A DNA stretch of 64,000 nt, taken from positions 62,001 to 126,000 of the forward strand of contig CADBWK010000003.1 of NCBI GenBank assembly GCA_902798385.1, given 5' to 3'. The position numbers and the translations under genes are program-made. Origin of the DNA: an uncultured Bacteroidales bacterium (GTDB lineage: Bacteria; Bacteroidota; Bacteroidia; Bacteroidales; Paludibacteraceae). Of the stretch, positions 1-9,338 are shown in pieces. The notes beneath the pieces were generated by a model. That model saw nothing but the letters and a program-made list of their open reading frames with translations. It made no database searches and was not told the DNA's origin. Numbering within the stretch: position 1 is the first letter of the stretch; every line of letters starts with the position of its first letter.

Positions 1-709
1 ACGATTCTTCCACTTCGATATCGTCGAGAATAGTCGTGAAGGTCGTATGCCGGCAGTGATCGGACCAATAAGTGTCCAGGATACGCAACTCCGTCTCTGT
101 CGGATCACGTTGCTCTTTGCGGAAATAGTCCGCTACGCATGCCAGATCATCGGCGTTCATCGCCAACCCCCATGATTTGCAGAAAGCGGCGTATCGCTCC
201 TTCGGCATCGCGGTAAAGCCCTCCAAAGAAGACAAGGGCTTGACGTCTGCTGTCTGCTGACGGTCGAGCACACTTAGGTCTTTCTCCCGTGCTTCCACCG
301 CGTTGATGCAGTAATGACGAATCTTTTCCATCTGCGCGGCGCTGATCGCCTCCTCAAACAGGATCAGACGTCCGGAGCGGATATCGATATCCGCGTTAGG
401 GTCAATCAGATGCACGCAGTCAATAGCCGACGAGGCACGCTGGTCGAACTGACCCGGGATATATTCGATCGCCAGATACTGCTTCCCCTCCAGATCCACT
501 CGGTCCGTCACCACATCGGTCACTCTTTCCCCGAAGACGCTGTATCGGCTCTGCTCCAACAGTGCTTCGCTGAATCCGAACAGGTCATACACACATAGAT
601 AGCGCATCGCTTGGATGTGCATCTGCAAGTGCTCGTTCAGTTCGTTTCGCAGGCTTTCTGCCTCTACGCGGAAACCTTCTTTCTTTTCTACATACAACCT
701 GTAATTCAT
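1..709 (-). CDS. purL: Phosphoribosylformylglycinamidine synthase, N-terminal part (cut by window edge)
   Basis: FGAM synthase converts FGAR, glutamine and ATP to FGAM in IMP synthesis. I translated the minus strand from the ATG at 707-709. The frame stays open for 236 codons to the window edge, so only the N-terminus is present. Residues 213-224 read DTYWSDHCRHTT, the hallmark of the large single-chain PurL family. The preceding roughly 200 residues fit its PurS-like N-terminal and linker domains. The start lies one base past the purE stop, so it is the last visible gene of the purine/pyrimidine operon. The rest of the protein (ATPase and glutaminase domains) lies outside the window and cannot be judged. 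Confidence 0.93.
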   Translation of the reverse strand, partial: MNYRLYVEKKEGFRVEAESLRNELNEHLQMHIQAMRYLCVYDLFGFSEALLEQSRYSVFGERVTDVVTDRVDLEGKQYLAIEYIPGQFDQRASSAIDCVHLIDPNADIDIRSGRLILFEEAISAAQMEKIRHYCINAVEAREKDLSVLDRQQTADVKPLSSLEGFTAMPKERYAAFCKSWGLAMNADDLACVADYFRKEQRDPTETELRILDTYWSDHCRHTTFTTILDDIEVEES

Positions 710-710
710 A

Positions 711-1178
711 TCAGATCACAGCTGCTAAAACTTTTTCTGTTTGTTGTTGACGGAATTCGATATACTGTTGGCGCAGTTTGGCATCATTCAGAGCCAGGAT
801 GCTGACCGCTAACAGCGCGGCGTTCTTCGCGCCGTCAATCGCCACGGTAGCCACCGGTATTCCGCTCGGCATCTGCACCATAGACAGCAGGCTGTCCAAG
901 CCGTCCAGGGTCTTGGAACGAACCGGAACACCGATCACAGGAAGATGTGTCAGACCGGCAATCACACCGGCTAAGTGCGCTGCACCGCCTGCGCCGGCGA
1001 TGATGATACTCAGCCCGCGCTCCTCGGCGCTCTCCGCCCATTCCATCAAGGCATGCGGAGCACGGTGTGCCGAGATAACCCGTTTGTCCACTTCGATACC
1101 GAAATCCGCTAACGTGTCGATAGCCGCCTGCATCACCGGCAGGTCGCTGGTCGAACCCATGATAACTCCAACTCTCAT
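711..1178 (-). CDS. purE: N5-carboxyaminoimidazole ribonucleotide mutase
   Basis: PurE class I moves the carboxyl group of N5-CAIR to give CAIR in purine synthesis. The 155-residue protein opens with the family signature GVIMGSTSDLPVM and carries SAHRAPHALMEWA and GAGGAAHLAGVIAGLTHLPV, the AIR-binding loops. Length is normal for a bacterial single-domain PurE. It lies between guaA (1-base gap after the guaA stop) and purL (1-base gap), so it is clearly co-transcribed. Bacterial class I enzymes need PurK to make N5-CAIR; no purK is seen here, so it must lie elsewhere. Confidence 0.96.
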   Translation of the reverse strand: MRVGVIMGSTSDLPVMQAAIDTLADFGIEVDKRVISAHRAPHALMEWAESAEERGLSIIIAGAGGAAHLAGVIAGLTHLPVIGVPVRSKTLDGLDSLLSMVQMPSGIPVATVAIDGAKNAALLAVSILALNDAKLRQQYIEFRQQQTEKVLAAVI

Positions 1179-1179
1179 A

Positions 1180-2706
1180 TTATTCCCATTCTATAGTTGC
1201 AGGCGGTTTGGACGAGATGTCATAGCATACCCGGTTCACGCCTTTCACTTTGTTAATTATCTCATTACTTGTCTTTGCCAACACCTCATACGGTATATGC
1301 GCAAAATCGGCTGTCATCGCATCGCTGGATGTCACGGCGCGCAGGGCTACCGGATTCTCATACGTCCGCTCATCGCCCATCACGCCTACCGACCGTACCT
1401 CGCTCAGTAAGATCGCACCCGCTTGCCAGATCTCGTCGTATAGACCCGCTTCACGCAGGTTGCGGATGAAGATATCGTCCGCTTCTTGCAAGATGCTTAT
1501 TTTCTCACGGGTGATGTCGCCTAAGATACGAACCGCCAAACCCGGACCCGGGAACGGATGCCGTTTGATCAGATGATCGGGCATACCCAGACTGCGACCT
1601 ACGCGACGCACCTCGTCTTTGAACAGCCATTTGATCGGTTCGCATAGCTGCAAGTGCATTTCCTTGGGCAGACCGCCTACGTTATGGTGACTCTTGATCA
1701 CTTTGCCCGTGATATTCAGACTCTCGATACGGTCCGGATAGATCGTACCCTGTGCCAGCCACTTGGCATCCGTGATCTTACGGGCCTCCTCTTGGAACAC
1801 CTCCACGAAATCGCGACCGATGATCTTCCTCTTCTGCTCCGGTTCTTTGACACCCGACAGATCGCTGAGGAACTGCTCACTCGCATCCACACCGATGACG
1901 TTCAGACCCAAACCCTTATAATCGTTCATCACATCGCGGAACTCATTCTTGCGCAGCATGCCGTGATCCACGAAGATACAGGTCAGCCTGTCTCCGATAG
2001 CGCGTTGCAGCAATACCGCCACCACCGAGGAATCGACCCCGCCGGACAGACCGAGGATCACCCGGTCATTGCCCAACTGCGCTTGCAACTCCGCTACCGT
2101 TGTCTCCACAAACCGCTCGGCACTCCATTCCTGCTTCGAACCGCATATATCAACCACAAAATTCTGGAGCAGCAACGTACCCTGCAGCGTGTGATACACC
2201 TCCGGATGGAACTGGGTACCGAAGATCGGGCACGCCTCTTCGATATAATACGCCGCATTCCGCACCGTCTGGGTAGAAGCGATACACACCGCTCCTTCCG
2301 GCAGACGGGTGATGCTGTCGCCATGCGACATCCATACCTGCGAGTGCGCCTCGAAGCCTTTGAAAAGCGGATTATTGCCGTCAATAAACTGCAGCTGCTG
2401 GCGACCGTACTCACGCGTACCGGCACTCTCCACCTTGCCTCCGTTGCAATAACTGATCAACTGCGCACCGTAGCAGATACCCAATATCGGTTTGCGACCG
2501 CGAAAACGGTTCAGGTCGATATGAAACGCATCCTCCGCATACACGCTCAGCGGTGAACCGCTCAGAATCACACCGATCACGTCCGCATCGTTCTCCGGGT
2601 ATTTGTTATACGGAAGGATCTCGCAGAACGTGTTCAGTTCCCGCACACGGCGACCGATCAACTGCGTCGTCTGACTGCCGAAATCCAAAATGATAATCTT
2701 CTGCAT
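1180..2706 (-). CDS. guaA: GMP synthase (glutamine-hydrolysing)
   Basis: GuaA aminates XMP to GMP using ATP and glutamine. The 508-residue protein has the class I glutamine amidotransferase domain in its first ~190 residues (nucleophile Cys in GICYGAQ, His-Glu in FHPEVYH). The ATP pyrophosphatase domain follows (P-loop LSGGVDSSV near residue 220), then the XMP-binding dimerisation domain ending KPPATIEWE, the family's usual C-terminus. It follows guaB by 9 bases, so the two enzymes that take IMP to GMP are translated in order from one message. Nothing appears truncated. Confidence 0.97.
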   Translation of the reverse strand: MQKIIILDFGSQTTQLIGRRVRELNTFCEILPYNKYPENDADVIGVILSGSPLSVYAEDAFHIDLNRFRGRKPILGICYGAQLISYCNGGKVESAGTREYGRQQLQFIDGNNPLFKGFEAHSQVWMSHGDSITRLPEGAVCIASTQTVRNAAYYIEEACPIFGTQFHPEVYHTLQGTLLLQNFVVDICGSKQEWSAERFVETTVAELQAQLGNDRVILGLSGGVDSSVVAVLLQRAIGDRLTCIFVDHGMLRKNEFRDVMNDYKGLGLNVIGVDASEQFLSDLSGVKEPEQKRKIIGRDFVEVFQEEARKITDAKWLAQGTIYPDRIESLNITGKVIKSHHNVGGLPKEMHLQLCEPIKWLFKDEVRRVGRSLGMPDHLIKRHPFPGPGLAVRILGDITREKISILQEADDIFIRNLREAGLYDEIWQAGAILLSEVRSVGVMGDERTYENPVALRAVTSSDAMTADFAHIPYEVLAKTSNEIINKVKGVNRVCYDISSKPPATIEWE

Positions 2707-2715
2707 GCGCGTTGC

Positions 2716-4179
2716 TTATTGTTGTGAGTAATTCGGTGCCTCAGAGGTGATGGTGATGTCATGCGGATGGCTCTCGTACATACCCGCCGAGGTGATGCGC
2801 ACGAACTTCGCCTCACGTAACTCCTCCAGGTTATGTGCCCCTACGTATCCCATACCGGAGCGCAAACCGCCGATCAACTGGTAAATCGTCTCGCATACAC
2901 TGCCTTTGTACGGCACACGACCGGCGATACCTTCGGGCACTAATTTCGATACATTGCTCTCTCCGCCTTGGAAATAACGGTCCGCACTGCCTGCTTTCAT
3001 CGCTTCTATGCTACCCATGCCGCGGTAGGATTTGAACTTACGGCCGTTGAAGATGATCGTGTCTCCGGGGGCTTCGTCCGTGCCGGCGAACATCGAACCG
3101 CACATCACGCAGTTACCGCCTGCCGCCAGCGCTTTCACCACATCGCCCGAATAACGCAGACCGCCGTCCGCAATCAAAGGTACACCCGTGCCCTTCAGCA
3201 CGTCCGCTACCTCGAAGATAGCCGTCAACTGCGGTACACCGACACCGGCGATGATACGCGTCGTGCATATACTGCCCGGACCGATACCCACTTTGATGCC
3301 GTCCGCGCCGTTCTCCACCAGGAAACGTGCCGCTTCTGAGGTCGCAATATTTCCTACCACCACATCCAGCTCCGGATACTTGGCTTTGATAGCCCTGAGG
3401 GCGCTGACGATATTCTTGCTGTGTCCGTGTGCCGAATCCAGCACCACCGCATCCACGTGCTCCTTCACCAGCGCATCCACGCGATCCATGTAATCGGGCG
3501 TGATACCTACCCCGGCTGCGCAGCGCAGATGACCTTTCGCATCCTTGTTCGCATTCGGATAGTCACGCAGTTTGGTGATGTCTTTATACGTCACCAAACC
3601 GATCAACTTCCCTTTCTTGTCAATCACCGGCAGTTTCTCCACTTTATGCGTCTGTAGCGCTTCCATCACCGTGTGATTGTCCGTCGAACCGATCGTGATC
3701 AGGTGCTCAGCCGTCATCACCTCGCTCACCGGACGATTCCTATCCGTCTCAAAACGCAGGTCACGGTTCGTCACGATACCCACCAGCACATGCTCCTCGT
3801 TCACTACCGGGATACCGCCGATGTGATTGTCATGCATCAACTGCAGCGCATCGCCTATCGTCTGGTGACCGAAGATCGTCACCGGATCGGCGATCATGCC
3901 GTTCTCCGCACGCTTGACTGCGCGCACTTGCGCCGCCTGCTCGGCGATAGACATGTTCTTGTGAATCACACCTATACCGCCTTCACGGGCAATAGCAATA
4001 GCCATACGCGCTTCCGTCACGGTATCCATCGCTGCACTCACTACAGGGATATTAAGCGATATATGCCGCGAGAACTGTCCGTTCAGACTTACCTCACGGG
4101 GCAACACTTCGCTGTACGCGGGAACCAACAACACATCATCGAATGTCAGTCCTTCTTTCATAATCCGGTCTTGATACAT
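2716..4179 (-). CDS. guaB: IMP dehydrogenase
   Basis: GuaB oxidises IMP to XMP with NAD, the committed step to GMP. At 487 residues it is full length. The TIM barrel begins at [14 protein letters not shown], is interrupted by two CBS domains (about residues 95-205; YKDITK closes the second), and resumes with the catalytic loop [11 protein letters not shown] holding the active-site Cys. The flap region contains YRGMGS and GGLRSGMGY. It lies 41 bases after pyrB, and that gap is almost entirely filled by a 7-bp tandem array. It is the join between the pyrimidine and the purine halves of the operon. Confidence 0.97.
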   Translation of the reverse strand: MYQDRIMKEGLTFDDVLLVPAYSEVLPREVSLNGQFSRHISLNIPVVSAAMDTVTEARMAIAIAREGGIGVIHKNMSIAEQAAQVRAVKRAENGMIADPVTIFGHQTIGDALQLMHDNHIGGIPVVNEEHVLVGIVTNRDLRFETDRNRPVSEVMTAEHLITIGSTDNHTVMEALQTHKVEKLPVIDKKGKLIGLVTYKDITKLRDYPNANKDAKGHLRCAAGVGITPDYMDRVDALVKEHVDAVVLDSAHGHSKNIVSALRAIKAKYPELDVVVGNIATSEAARFLVENGADGIKVGIGPGSICTTRIIAGVGVPQLTAIFEVADVLKGTGVPLIADGGLRYSGDVVKALAAGGNCVMCGSMFAGTDEAPGDTIIFNGRKFKSYRGMGSIEAMKAGSADRYFQGGESNVSKLVPEGIAGRVPYKGSVCETIYQLIGGLRSGMGYVGAHNLEELREAKFVRITSAGMYESHPHDITITSEAPNYSQQ

Positions 4180-4186
4180 ATCGGTT

Positions 4187-4221
4187 CAATTTACAATATA
4201 CAATTAACAATGTACAATTTT
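4187..4221. repeat. Tandem array, 5 x 7 bp (CAATTTA-like)
   Basis: Five consecutive heptamers read CAATTTA, CAATATA, CAATTAA, CAATGTA, CAATTTT. The array starts inside the pyrB stop codon and fills the pyrB-guaB gap. Confidence 0.85.
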
Positions 4222-5276
4222 TAGAGCATATGATCGCAGTAGAAGCAGCGCTTGACGCCGTCGGCATCGATATACGATTTCTGCTCCACGGGTTCGGTGG
4301 TCGCGATACAGCGGTCGTTGTGGCATGCACAATCACTCGCCTCGCCTTTGTGTCCTGTCGGCGCTGCCTGCAGGTACGCATCGCTCAGCAGCGTGTAGAT
4401 GATCGCCTTACGCACGTATTTGCCGTTCTCCACCTGTCGGAAATAAGCCGCACGGGGATCCTTGTCCACACCTACGGTGATCTCGTTCACACGCGGCAGC
4501 GGATGCAGCACGATCATCGACGGTTTACCCAATGCCATCAACCGCTCATCCAGGATGAACGAGTCTTTGAGTCGCTCGTACTCATCGCGGTCCGCAAAAC
4601 GCTCCTGCTGAACGCGGGTCATATAGAGCACATCTACGATCGGCATCGCCTCTTCCAGCGTCGACACCTCCGTGTACGCATCGCCTAACTCCGCTTTCAT
4701 ATAATCGGGCAGGGCCAACTCTTTCGGCGCAATAAGCACGAAATGTACCCCTTCATAGCGCCGCATCGCTTTGATGAGCGAATGTACCGTACGTCCGTAT
4801 TTCAGATCGCCGCACAGACCGACGGTCAAGTGGTCGAAACGACCCAACTCACGACGGATCGTCAGCAGGTCGGTCATCGTCTGCGTCGGATGACTGTGAC
4901 CGCCGTCACCGGCATTGATGATCGGGATACGACTGAACTCACTCGCTACGCGCGGTGCGCCTTCTTTATAATGACGCATCGCGATGATATCGGCAAAAGC
5001 ACTCACCACACGTACCGTATCCGCCACCGTCTCGCCTTTGCTCACCGACGACGAACGCGCATCGCTGAATCCTAACACCTGACCGCCCAACTCCATCATC
5101 GCAGCGGTAAAACTGAGGCGGGTACGCGTACTCGGTTCATAGAACAGCGTCGCTAATTTTTTACCCTTGCATACCTCCGCATACGCTTGCGGATGCGCGA
5201 TGATATCCAACGCACGCAACACGATCTTCTCAATCTCCTGCGTCGTCAGGTCGGTGGAATCTAATAGATGTCTCAT
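4221..5276 (-). CDS. pyrB: Aspartate carbamoyltransferase fused to a PyrI-type zinc domain
   Basis: PyrB condenses carbamoyl phosphate and aspartate. The first ~310 residues are a complete catalytic chain: carbamoyl-phosphate loop FYEPSTRTRLSF (Ser49-Thr52), DGGHSHPTQTMTDL and HPLPRVNEI. After them comes an extra ~40-residue tail with Cys318-x4-Cys323-x20-Cys344-x2-Cys347 and the text NDRCIATTEPV. E. coli PyrI has the same zinc-domain pattern (C-x4-C-x23-C-x2-C, with NCISHAEPV). The nucleotide-binding allosteric half of PyrI is absent, and no separate pyrI is present here. I infer a catalytic chain that kept only the interface zinc ribbon. The gene overlaps pyrE by 4 bases (ATGA). Confidence 0.93.
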   Translation of the reverse strand: MRHLLDSTDLTTQEIEKIVLRALDIIAHPQAYAEVCKGKKLATLFYEPSTRTRLSFTAAMMELGGQVLGFSDARSSSVSKGETVADTVRVVSAFADIIAMRHYKEGAPRVASEFSRIPIINAGDGGHSHPTQTMTDLLTIRRELGRFDHLTVGLCGDLKYGRTVHSLIKAMRRYEGVHFVLIAPKELALPDYMKAELGDAYTEVSTLEEAMPIVDVLYMTRVQQERFADRDEYERLKDSFILDERLMALGKPSMIVLHPLPRVNEITVGVDKDPRAAYFRQVENGKYVRKAIIYTLLSDAYLQAAPTGHKGEASDCACHNDRCIATTEPVEQKSYIDADGVKRCFYCDHML

Positions 5277-5890
5277 AGCTTATTTCTAAATTGTATCAGT
5301 TCGTTTTTCTCCTCTTCGGATATATACCCTTCCTTCACGGCTACGTCCGCCAGCACATCCAGGTTACTAAGGCTGTGGTTTGTCACCTTATGCTCCGCCA
5401 GACGGTCCAATCCTTTCTGCATGCCGTAGGTGAAGATCGATACAATACCCAGCACTTCCACACCCGCTTCCCGCAGCACTTCCACCACCTCGATACAACT
5501 GCCTGCCGTCGAGATCAGATCTTCCACTACCACCGCTTTCTGACCCTTCACTACCTTCCCTTCTATCTGGTTCTGCCGTCCGTGATCTTTGGCGCCGGAC
5601 CGCACATATCCCATCGGTAACCCCATCTTGGTAGCCGTGATTGCCGCATGGGCAATACCCGCCGTAGAGGTACCCATCAGACATTCCGCCTCGGGATAAT
5701 GCGTGCGAATCAACGCAGCCAAACCGTTCTCCACATCTTCGCGCACCGCCACATCACTCAAGGTCAGACGGTTGTCGCAGTAGATCGGACTCTTAATACC
5801 GCTTGCCCAGATAAACGGATCCTTCGGACGCAAGAACACCGCTTTTATCTTCAGCAAGTCCGCTGCTATTTGTTCACTTAAACTATTCAT
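5273..5890 (-). CDS. pyrE: Orotate phosphoribosyltransferase
   Basis: PyrE joins orotate to PRPP to give OMP. The 205-residue protein has the PRPP-binding motif VVVEDLISTAGSCIEV (about residues 120-135) and the KDHGRQNQIEG loop that supplies catalytic residues in OPRTases. Its length is typical. It overlaps pyrF upstream by 8 bases and pyrB downstream by 4 bases, so translation is probably coupled across pyrF-pyrE-pyrB. In many Bacteroidetes pyrE stands apart from other pyr genes; here it lies inside a complete pathway operon. Confidence 0.96.
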   Translation of the reverse strand: MNSLSEQIAADLLKIKAVFLRPKDPFIWASGIKSPIYCDNRLTLSDVAVREDVENGLAALIRTHYPEAECLMGTSTAGIAHAAITATKMGLPMGYVRSGAKDHGRQNQIEGKVVKGQKAVVVEDLISTAGSCIEVVEVLREAGVEVLGIVSIFTYGMQKGLDRLAEHKVTNHSLSNLDVLADVAVKEGYISEEEKNELIQFRNKL

Positions 5891-6584
5891 CTCTAAACGC
5901 TTTTACACATTGTTTATACGCCGCAACGGGATCTTCTGCTGCCGTTATCGGTCTGCCTACCACAATAAAATCGCTTCCTATCTCTTTGGCTTGTGCAGGG
6001 GTCGTGATACGTACCTGGTCGCCTGCCGTTCCCGCGTCCATGCGGATACCCGGCGTCACGGTCAGGAACGCTGCACCGCATTCCTTCTTCACCATCCCTG
6101 CCTCCAGCGGCGAACAAACGACGCCGTCCAGCCCTGCCTCCTGCGCCATCTTGGCGTAATGGCATACACAATCGCCTATCCTGCCGGAAATCAGCAACTC
6201 TTCGTGCATCCGTTCCTCGCTCGTGGACGTCAGTTGCGTCACAGCCAGCAGGATCGGACGCGAACCGTCCGCACGGGTCAAACCCTTCAGTGCCGCTTCC
6301 ATCATCGCTTTCGTACCTGCTGCATGCAGGTTCACCATGTCGATATCCAGTCTCGAGAGCACCGTCATCGCTTTCTGTACCGTGTTGGGGATGTCGTGCA
6401 ACTTGAGGTCCAGGAAGATCTTATGTCCCCGCTGATGCAACGCCCGCACGATAGACGGACCCTCCGCATAATAGAGTTCCATTCCGATCTTCACGAACGG
6501 CTTCTCGTCCGTAAAACGGTCCAGGAAAGCCAGCGTCGTCGCTGCATCCGGAAAATCACAGGCTATGATCACATCTCTTTTCAT
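5883..6584 (-). CDS. pyrF: Orotidine 5'-phosphate decarboxylase
   Basis: PyrF decarboxylates OMP to UMP. I start at the ATG 6582-6584 (MKRDVIIACDFPDAATT), which overlaps the pyrD stop as ATGA; a longer reading from 6665 would run back into pyrD. The 233-residue protein shows the catalytic array FLDLKLHDIPNTV with its Lys and Asp residues and the phosphate loop GSDFIVVGRPI. Length and motif match the short E. coli/Bacillus-type subfamily. Many Bacteroidales are annotated with the longer subfamily 2 (about 270-280 residues), so the choice of enzyme here may be lineage-informative. Confidence 0.95.
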   Translation of the reverse strand: MKRDVIIACDFPDAATTLAFLDRFTDEKPFVKIGMELYYAEGPSIVRALHQRGHKIFLDLKLHDIPNTVQKAMTVLSRLDIDMVNLHAAGTKAMMEAALKGLTRADGSRPILLAVTQLTSTSEERMHEELLISGRIGDCVCHYAKMAQEAGLDGVVCSPLEAGMVKKECGAAFLTVTPGIRMDAGTAGDQVRITTPAQAKEIGSDFIVVGRPITAAEDPVAAYKQCVKAFRDE

Positions 6585-7483
6585 ACGATGCCGATAATAT
6601 CTTGTAAGTGGTTTATCTTCAATTCTCTCATCACGCGCGGCAGGTCCTCTATGATCTGCCGGCACACGCCGGGCTGCTGCAGGTTCGCCGCGCCTATCTC
6701 TACGGCACTCGCGCCGCCCATCATCATCTCAATCACCTCTTGCGCACTGCTCACGCCGCCACAGCCGATGATCGGTACACCCGGGCAGGCTTTACTCACC
6801 TGGTTGACCATACGCAATGCAATCGGGAACACGCCTGGACCCGAATAACCGCCATAACGGTTCGCTAACACCGGTTGACGGCGACGGATATCGATCCGCA
6901 TACCCAACACCGTGTTGATCAGACATAGACCGTCCGCACCGCTCTCCACGCAGGCACAGGCAATAGCCGTGATATCCGTCACGTTGGGACTCAACTTCAT
7001 ATACACCGGTTTGTGCGTCACTGCCTTCACTGCGCGTGTCACCTCCGCCGCGGCTTGCGCACTCGTGCCGAAAGCCATGCCGCCGTGCTGTACGTTCGGG
7101 CAGGAGATATTCACCTCCAAGATCGCCGCATCCGTCTCGCGGTCGATACGCTCGCATACGTACGCATACTCTTCGATACTGAACCCGCTGATGTTCGCGA
7201 TGATCGGACCCTTATAGACACGCCGCAGTGCCGGTATCTCATGAGCAATCACCGCATCCACACCCGGGTTCTGCAGTCCGATAGCGTTCAGCAGACCTGC
7301 CGGACACTCCGCTATACGCGGCAGTGCATTCCCGTAGCGCGCTTCACGCGTCGTTCCTTTGGTCGAGACAGCCCCCAGACAGTTGAGATCGAGCCATTCG
7401 CTCATCTCCTGTCCGAAACCGCATGTCCCGCTCGCCGGTATCACCGGATTAGCTAATTCAATATTTCCAAGTCTAACCTTCAT
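6581..7483 (-). CDS. pyrD: Dihydroorotate dehydrogenase B, catalytic subunit
   Basis: This FMN-containing subunit oxidises dihydroorotate to orotate. The 300-residue sequence contains NPVIPASGTCGFG near the N-terminus and the active-site loop EVNISCPNVQHGG, where Cys is the catalytic base of class 1 enzymes. The FMN phosphate site IIGCGGVSSAQEVIEMMMGGASAVEIG is near the C-terminus. The adjoining pyrK makes this the heterotetrameric NAD-linked class 1B enzyme rather than the quinone-linked class 2. It is separated from pyrK by 9 bases, which are part of a 7-bp array, and overlaps pyrF by 4 bases. Confidence 0.96.
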   Translation of the reverse strand: MKVRLGNIELANPVIPASGTCGFGQEMSEWLDLNCLGAVSTKGTTREARYGNALPRIAECPAGLLNAIGLQNPGVDAVIAHEIPALRRVYKGPIIANISGFSIEEYAYVCERIDRETDAAILEVNISCPNVQHGGMAFGTSAQAAAEVTRAVKAVTHKPVYMKLSPNVTDITAIACACVESGADGLCLINTVLGMRIDIRRRQPVLANRYGGYSGPGVFPIALRMVNQVSKACPGVPIIGCGGVSSAQEVIEMMMGGASAVEIGAANLQQPGVCRQIIEDLPRVMRELKINHLQDIIGIV

Positions 7484-7504
7484 CTCTAAACTCTAAACTT
7501 TCAA
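7484..7504. repeat. Tandem array, 3 x 7 bp
   Basis: On the minus strand the units read TTGAAAG, TTTAGAG, TTTAGAG. They encode the last residues and TAG stop of pyrK and abut the pyrD ATG directly. Confidence 0.7.
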
Positions 7505-8215
7505 CGCCCCCGCGTTGAACACCGGTCCTTCCTTGCACACGCGCTGGAACCCTTCGGTCGTCTCGATGGTGCAACCCATGCATAAACCTACGCCGCATCC
7601 CATTCGCTCCTCCATGCTGATCTGTCCGTTCGTCCCTGCCGTGCGCAGGATTGCTTTGATCATCGGCATCGGTCCGCAGGCGTAATAGAACGGCGTCGGT
7701 GTGGGCAGCACGTCGGTCACCACACCTCTCGTGCCGTAACTGCCGTCCATCGTGCAGACCGTCACCTCACATCCCATCGCGCGGAACGTATCCTCACCGA
7801 ACACCTCGCCTTTCGAGTTAAAACCCATCACCACCTGTACGTGTTTGCCCGCAGCACGTAGTTCTTTGGCGGCATACATAAGCGGCGGAACACCTACTCC
7901 GCCACCGATCAGCAGCACCTGCTCACCGGCTTTGGTCAGATCGTATCCGTGTCCGAGTCCCGTCAGTATATCGAGCGTCTGTCCGCTGCTCATCTGCGCC
8001 ATGCGTGCCGTCCCCTCGCCTACCATCTTGTAGATCAACGTCAGCCTGTCGTCCGTCACGTCGCCCACCGATAACGGGCGGCGCAGATAACAACCCGGCA
8101 CCAGCACCTCCACGAACTGACCCGGCGCTATACCCGCCGTGTCCCCGCGCAGGATCATACGAAACACCCGCTCCGCGATCCGCTCATTGCTTACTATGTG
8201 CCATTCACTCTTCAC
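7493..8215 (-). CDS. pyrK: Dihydroorotate dehydrogenase B, electron-transfer subunit
   Basis: PyrK carries FAD and a 2Fe-2S cluster and passes electrons from PyrD to NAD. The 240-residue sequence has the FAD-binding RPLSVGDVT loop near residue 43, the NAD-site VLLIGGGVGVPPLMYAAKEL and the C-terminal cluster motif GCGVGLCMGCT with a later Cys in RVCKEGPVF. The only plausible start is GTG at 8213-8215, which lies inside a 7-bp tandem array that also encodes the end of pyrC. I see no in-frame ATG near the N-terminus. The gene follows pyrC by 3 bases and precedes pyrD. Confidence 0.95.
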   Translation of the reverse strand: MKSEWHIVSNERIAERVFRMILRGDTAGIAPGQFVEVLVPGCYLRRPLSVGDVTDDRLTLIYKMVGEGTARMAQMSSGQTLDILTGLGHGYDLTKAGEQVLLIGGGVGVPPLMYAAKELRAAGKHVQVVMGFNSKGEVFGEDTFRAMGCEVTVCTMDGSYGTRGVVTDVLPTPTPFYYACGPMPMIKAILRTAGTNGQISMEERMGCGVGLCMGCTIETTEGFQRVCKEGPVFNAGALKV

Positions 8216-8231
8216 TTTTCACTCTTCACTT
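8204..8231. repeat. Tandem array, 4 x 7 bp (TTCACTC/TTCACTT)
   Basis: Units TTCACTC, TTCACTT, TTCACTC, TTCACTT follow without gaps. The array spans the pyrC stop and the GTG start of pyrK, so it encodes the last residues of one protein (FESEE) and the first of the next (MKSEW). Confidence 0.85.
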
Positions 8232-9286
8232 TCAAAAACGACCATGCCCCGCACTTCGTTTTTGATACATCTTCCATATACTTTCCATCCCGCGAACGGG
8301 GTGCTCTTGCCCATCGACACGAACTGCGCCGGATCGATGATATACGGGGTCTCCAGATCGAACGTCGCCCAACTGTCTTCCTGCAAGCCCATGATCTCGC
8401 GCGCACGTGTGCACATAATTTTAATAAGGTGTTCCATCGACAGCATGCCGGTTCGTACCAGATAGGTGTATAGTAACGGAAAAGCGATCTCTATTCCTAC
8501 GATGCCGCAGGCGCTGCCGGCAAAACCGCGGCTCTTCTCCTCGGCGCTATGCGGCGCATGGTCGGTAGCGATGACATCGATCGTGCCGTCGTTGATCCCC
8601 GCCAGCAGCGCCATCTGATCTGCCACCTCCCTAATCGGCGGATTCATCTTCCAGCATCCGTCATCCTGCACCATCCGGTTGTTGAGCAGCAGGTAATGCG
8701 GCGCCGTCTCGCAGGTCACCGCCACACCGCTCTTCTTGGCGTCGCGGATCAGACTTACACTCTCTTTGGTCGATATATGGCATACATGCAACCGGCAACC
8801 CGTCTCGGCACTCAAGCGGATATTCCGCTCCACTTCGCGCCATTCGCTCTCCGGTCCGTTCCCTAAACGTTTCAACTCGCAATGCTCCACGATCATACTC
8901 CCCGCCGCCGCGATCCGCTCCATCGCCGCACGCATCAGTCCTTCGTCCTCTATACCGCGCCCGTCGTCCGAGAAACCCGGCACGAACGCACTCAACTGCT
9001 CTATATTAACGAGTTCACCCTCGCCTTGTTGGCCGAGGGTGATACTTGCGTACGGATGGACGCCAATACGGCTGTCGCGCGCAATGATCGCTTGCTGAAC
9101 ACGCAAGTGATCCAGGCTGTCGGGTACAGGGCACACGTTAGGCATCGTAAACACATCGCTGTATCCCGCACGCATCGCTGCCGCGCTGCCCGTAAGGATC
9201 GTCTCTTTATACGCGAAACCGGGTTCACGGAAATGCACATGCAAATCCACTAAACCCGGAATTCGTATTTCCTTAAACAGACTCAT
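8219..9286 (-). CDS. pyrC: Dihydroorotase
   Basis: PyrC closes carbamoyl-aspartate to dihydroorotate. I start at the ATG 9284-9286 (MSLFKEIRIPGLVDLHVHFREPG); the frame is open further upstream but the promoter at 9339-9369 leaves about 50 bases of leader. The 355-residue protein has the metal-binding DLHVHFREPG, a later histidine in SMIVEHCEL, and the third-site loop VIATDHAPHS. The motifs fit the type I amidohydrolase-superfamily dihydroorotases. It is the first gene of the operon, so its promoter probably drives all ten genes down to purL. Confidence 0.95.
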   Translation of the reverse strand: MSLFKEIRIPGLVDLHVHFREPGFAYKETILTGSAAAMRAGYSDVFTMPNVCPVPDSLDHLRVQQAIIARDSRIGVHPYASITLGQQGEGELVNIEQLSAFVPGFSDDGRGIEDEGLMRAAMERIAAAGSMIVEHCELKRLGNGPESEWREVERNIRLSAETGCRLHVCHISTKESVSLIRDAKKSGVAVTCETAPHYLLLNNRMVQDDGCWKMNPPIREVADQMALLAGINDGTIDVIATDHAPHSAEEKSRGFAGSACGIVGIEIAFPLLYTYLVRTGMLSMEHLIKIMCTRAREIMGLQEDSWATFDLETPYIIDPAQFVSMGKSTPFAGWKVYGRCIKNEVRGMVVFESEE

Positions 9287-9338
9287 GCGATTTATAACGT
9301 TTATACTCCCTTTCGGAAGCAGTATCAAAAATCGAGTG

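Noticed and set aside
4180..4345. A frameshifted or broken pyrI gene after pyrB
   Set aside because: There are only 41 bases between pyrB and guaB and the zinc tail is in frame with PyrB, so this is a fusion, not a damaged neighbour.
5883..6665. Longer N-terminus of PyrF starting at 6665
   Set aside because: The extra 27 residues overlap pyrD coding sequence and have no PyrF resemblance; the ATGA junction at 6581-6584 is typical.
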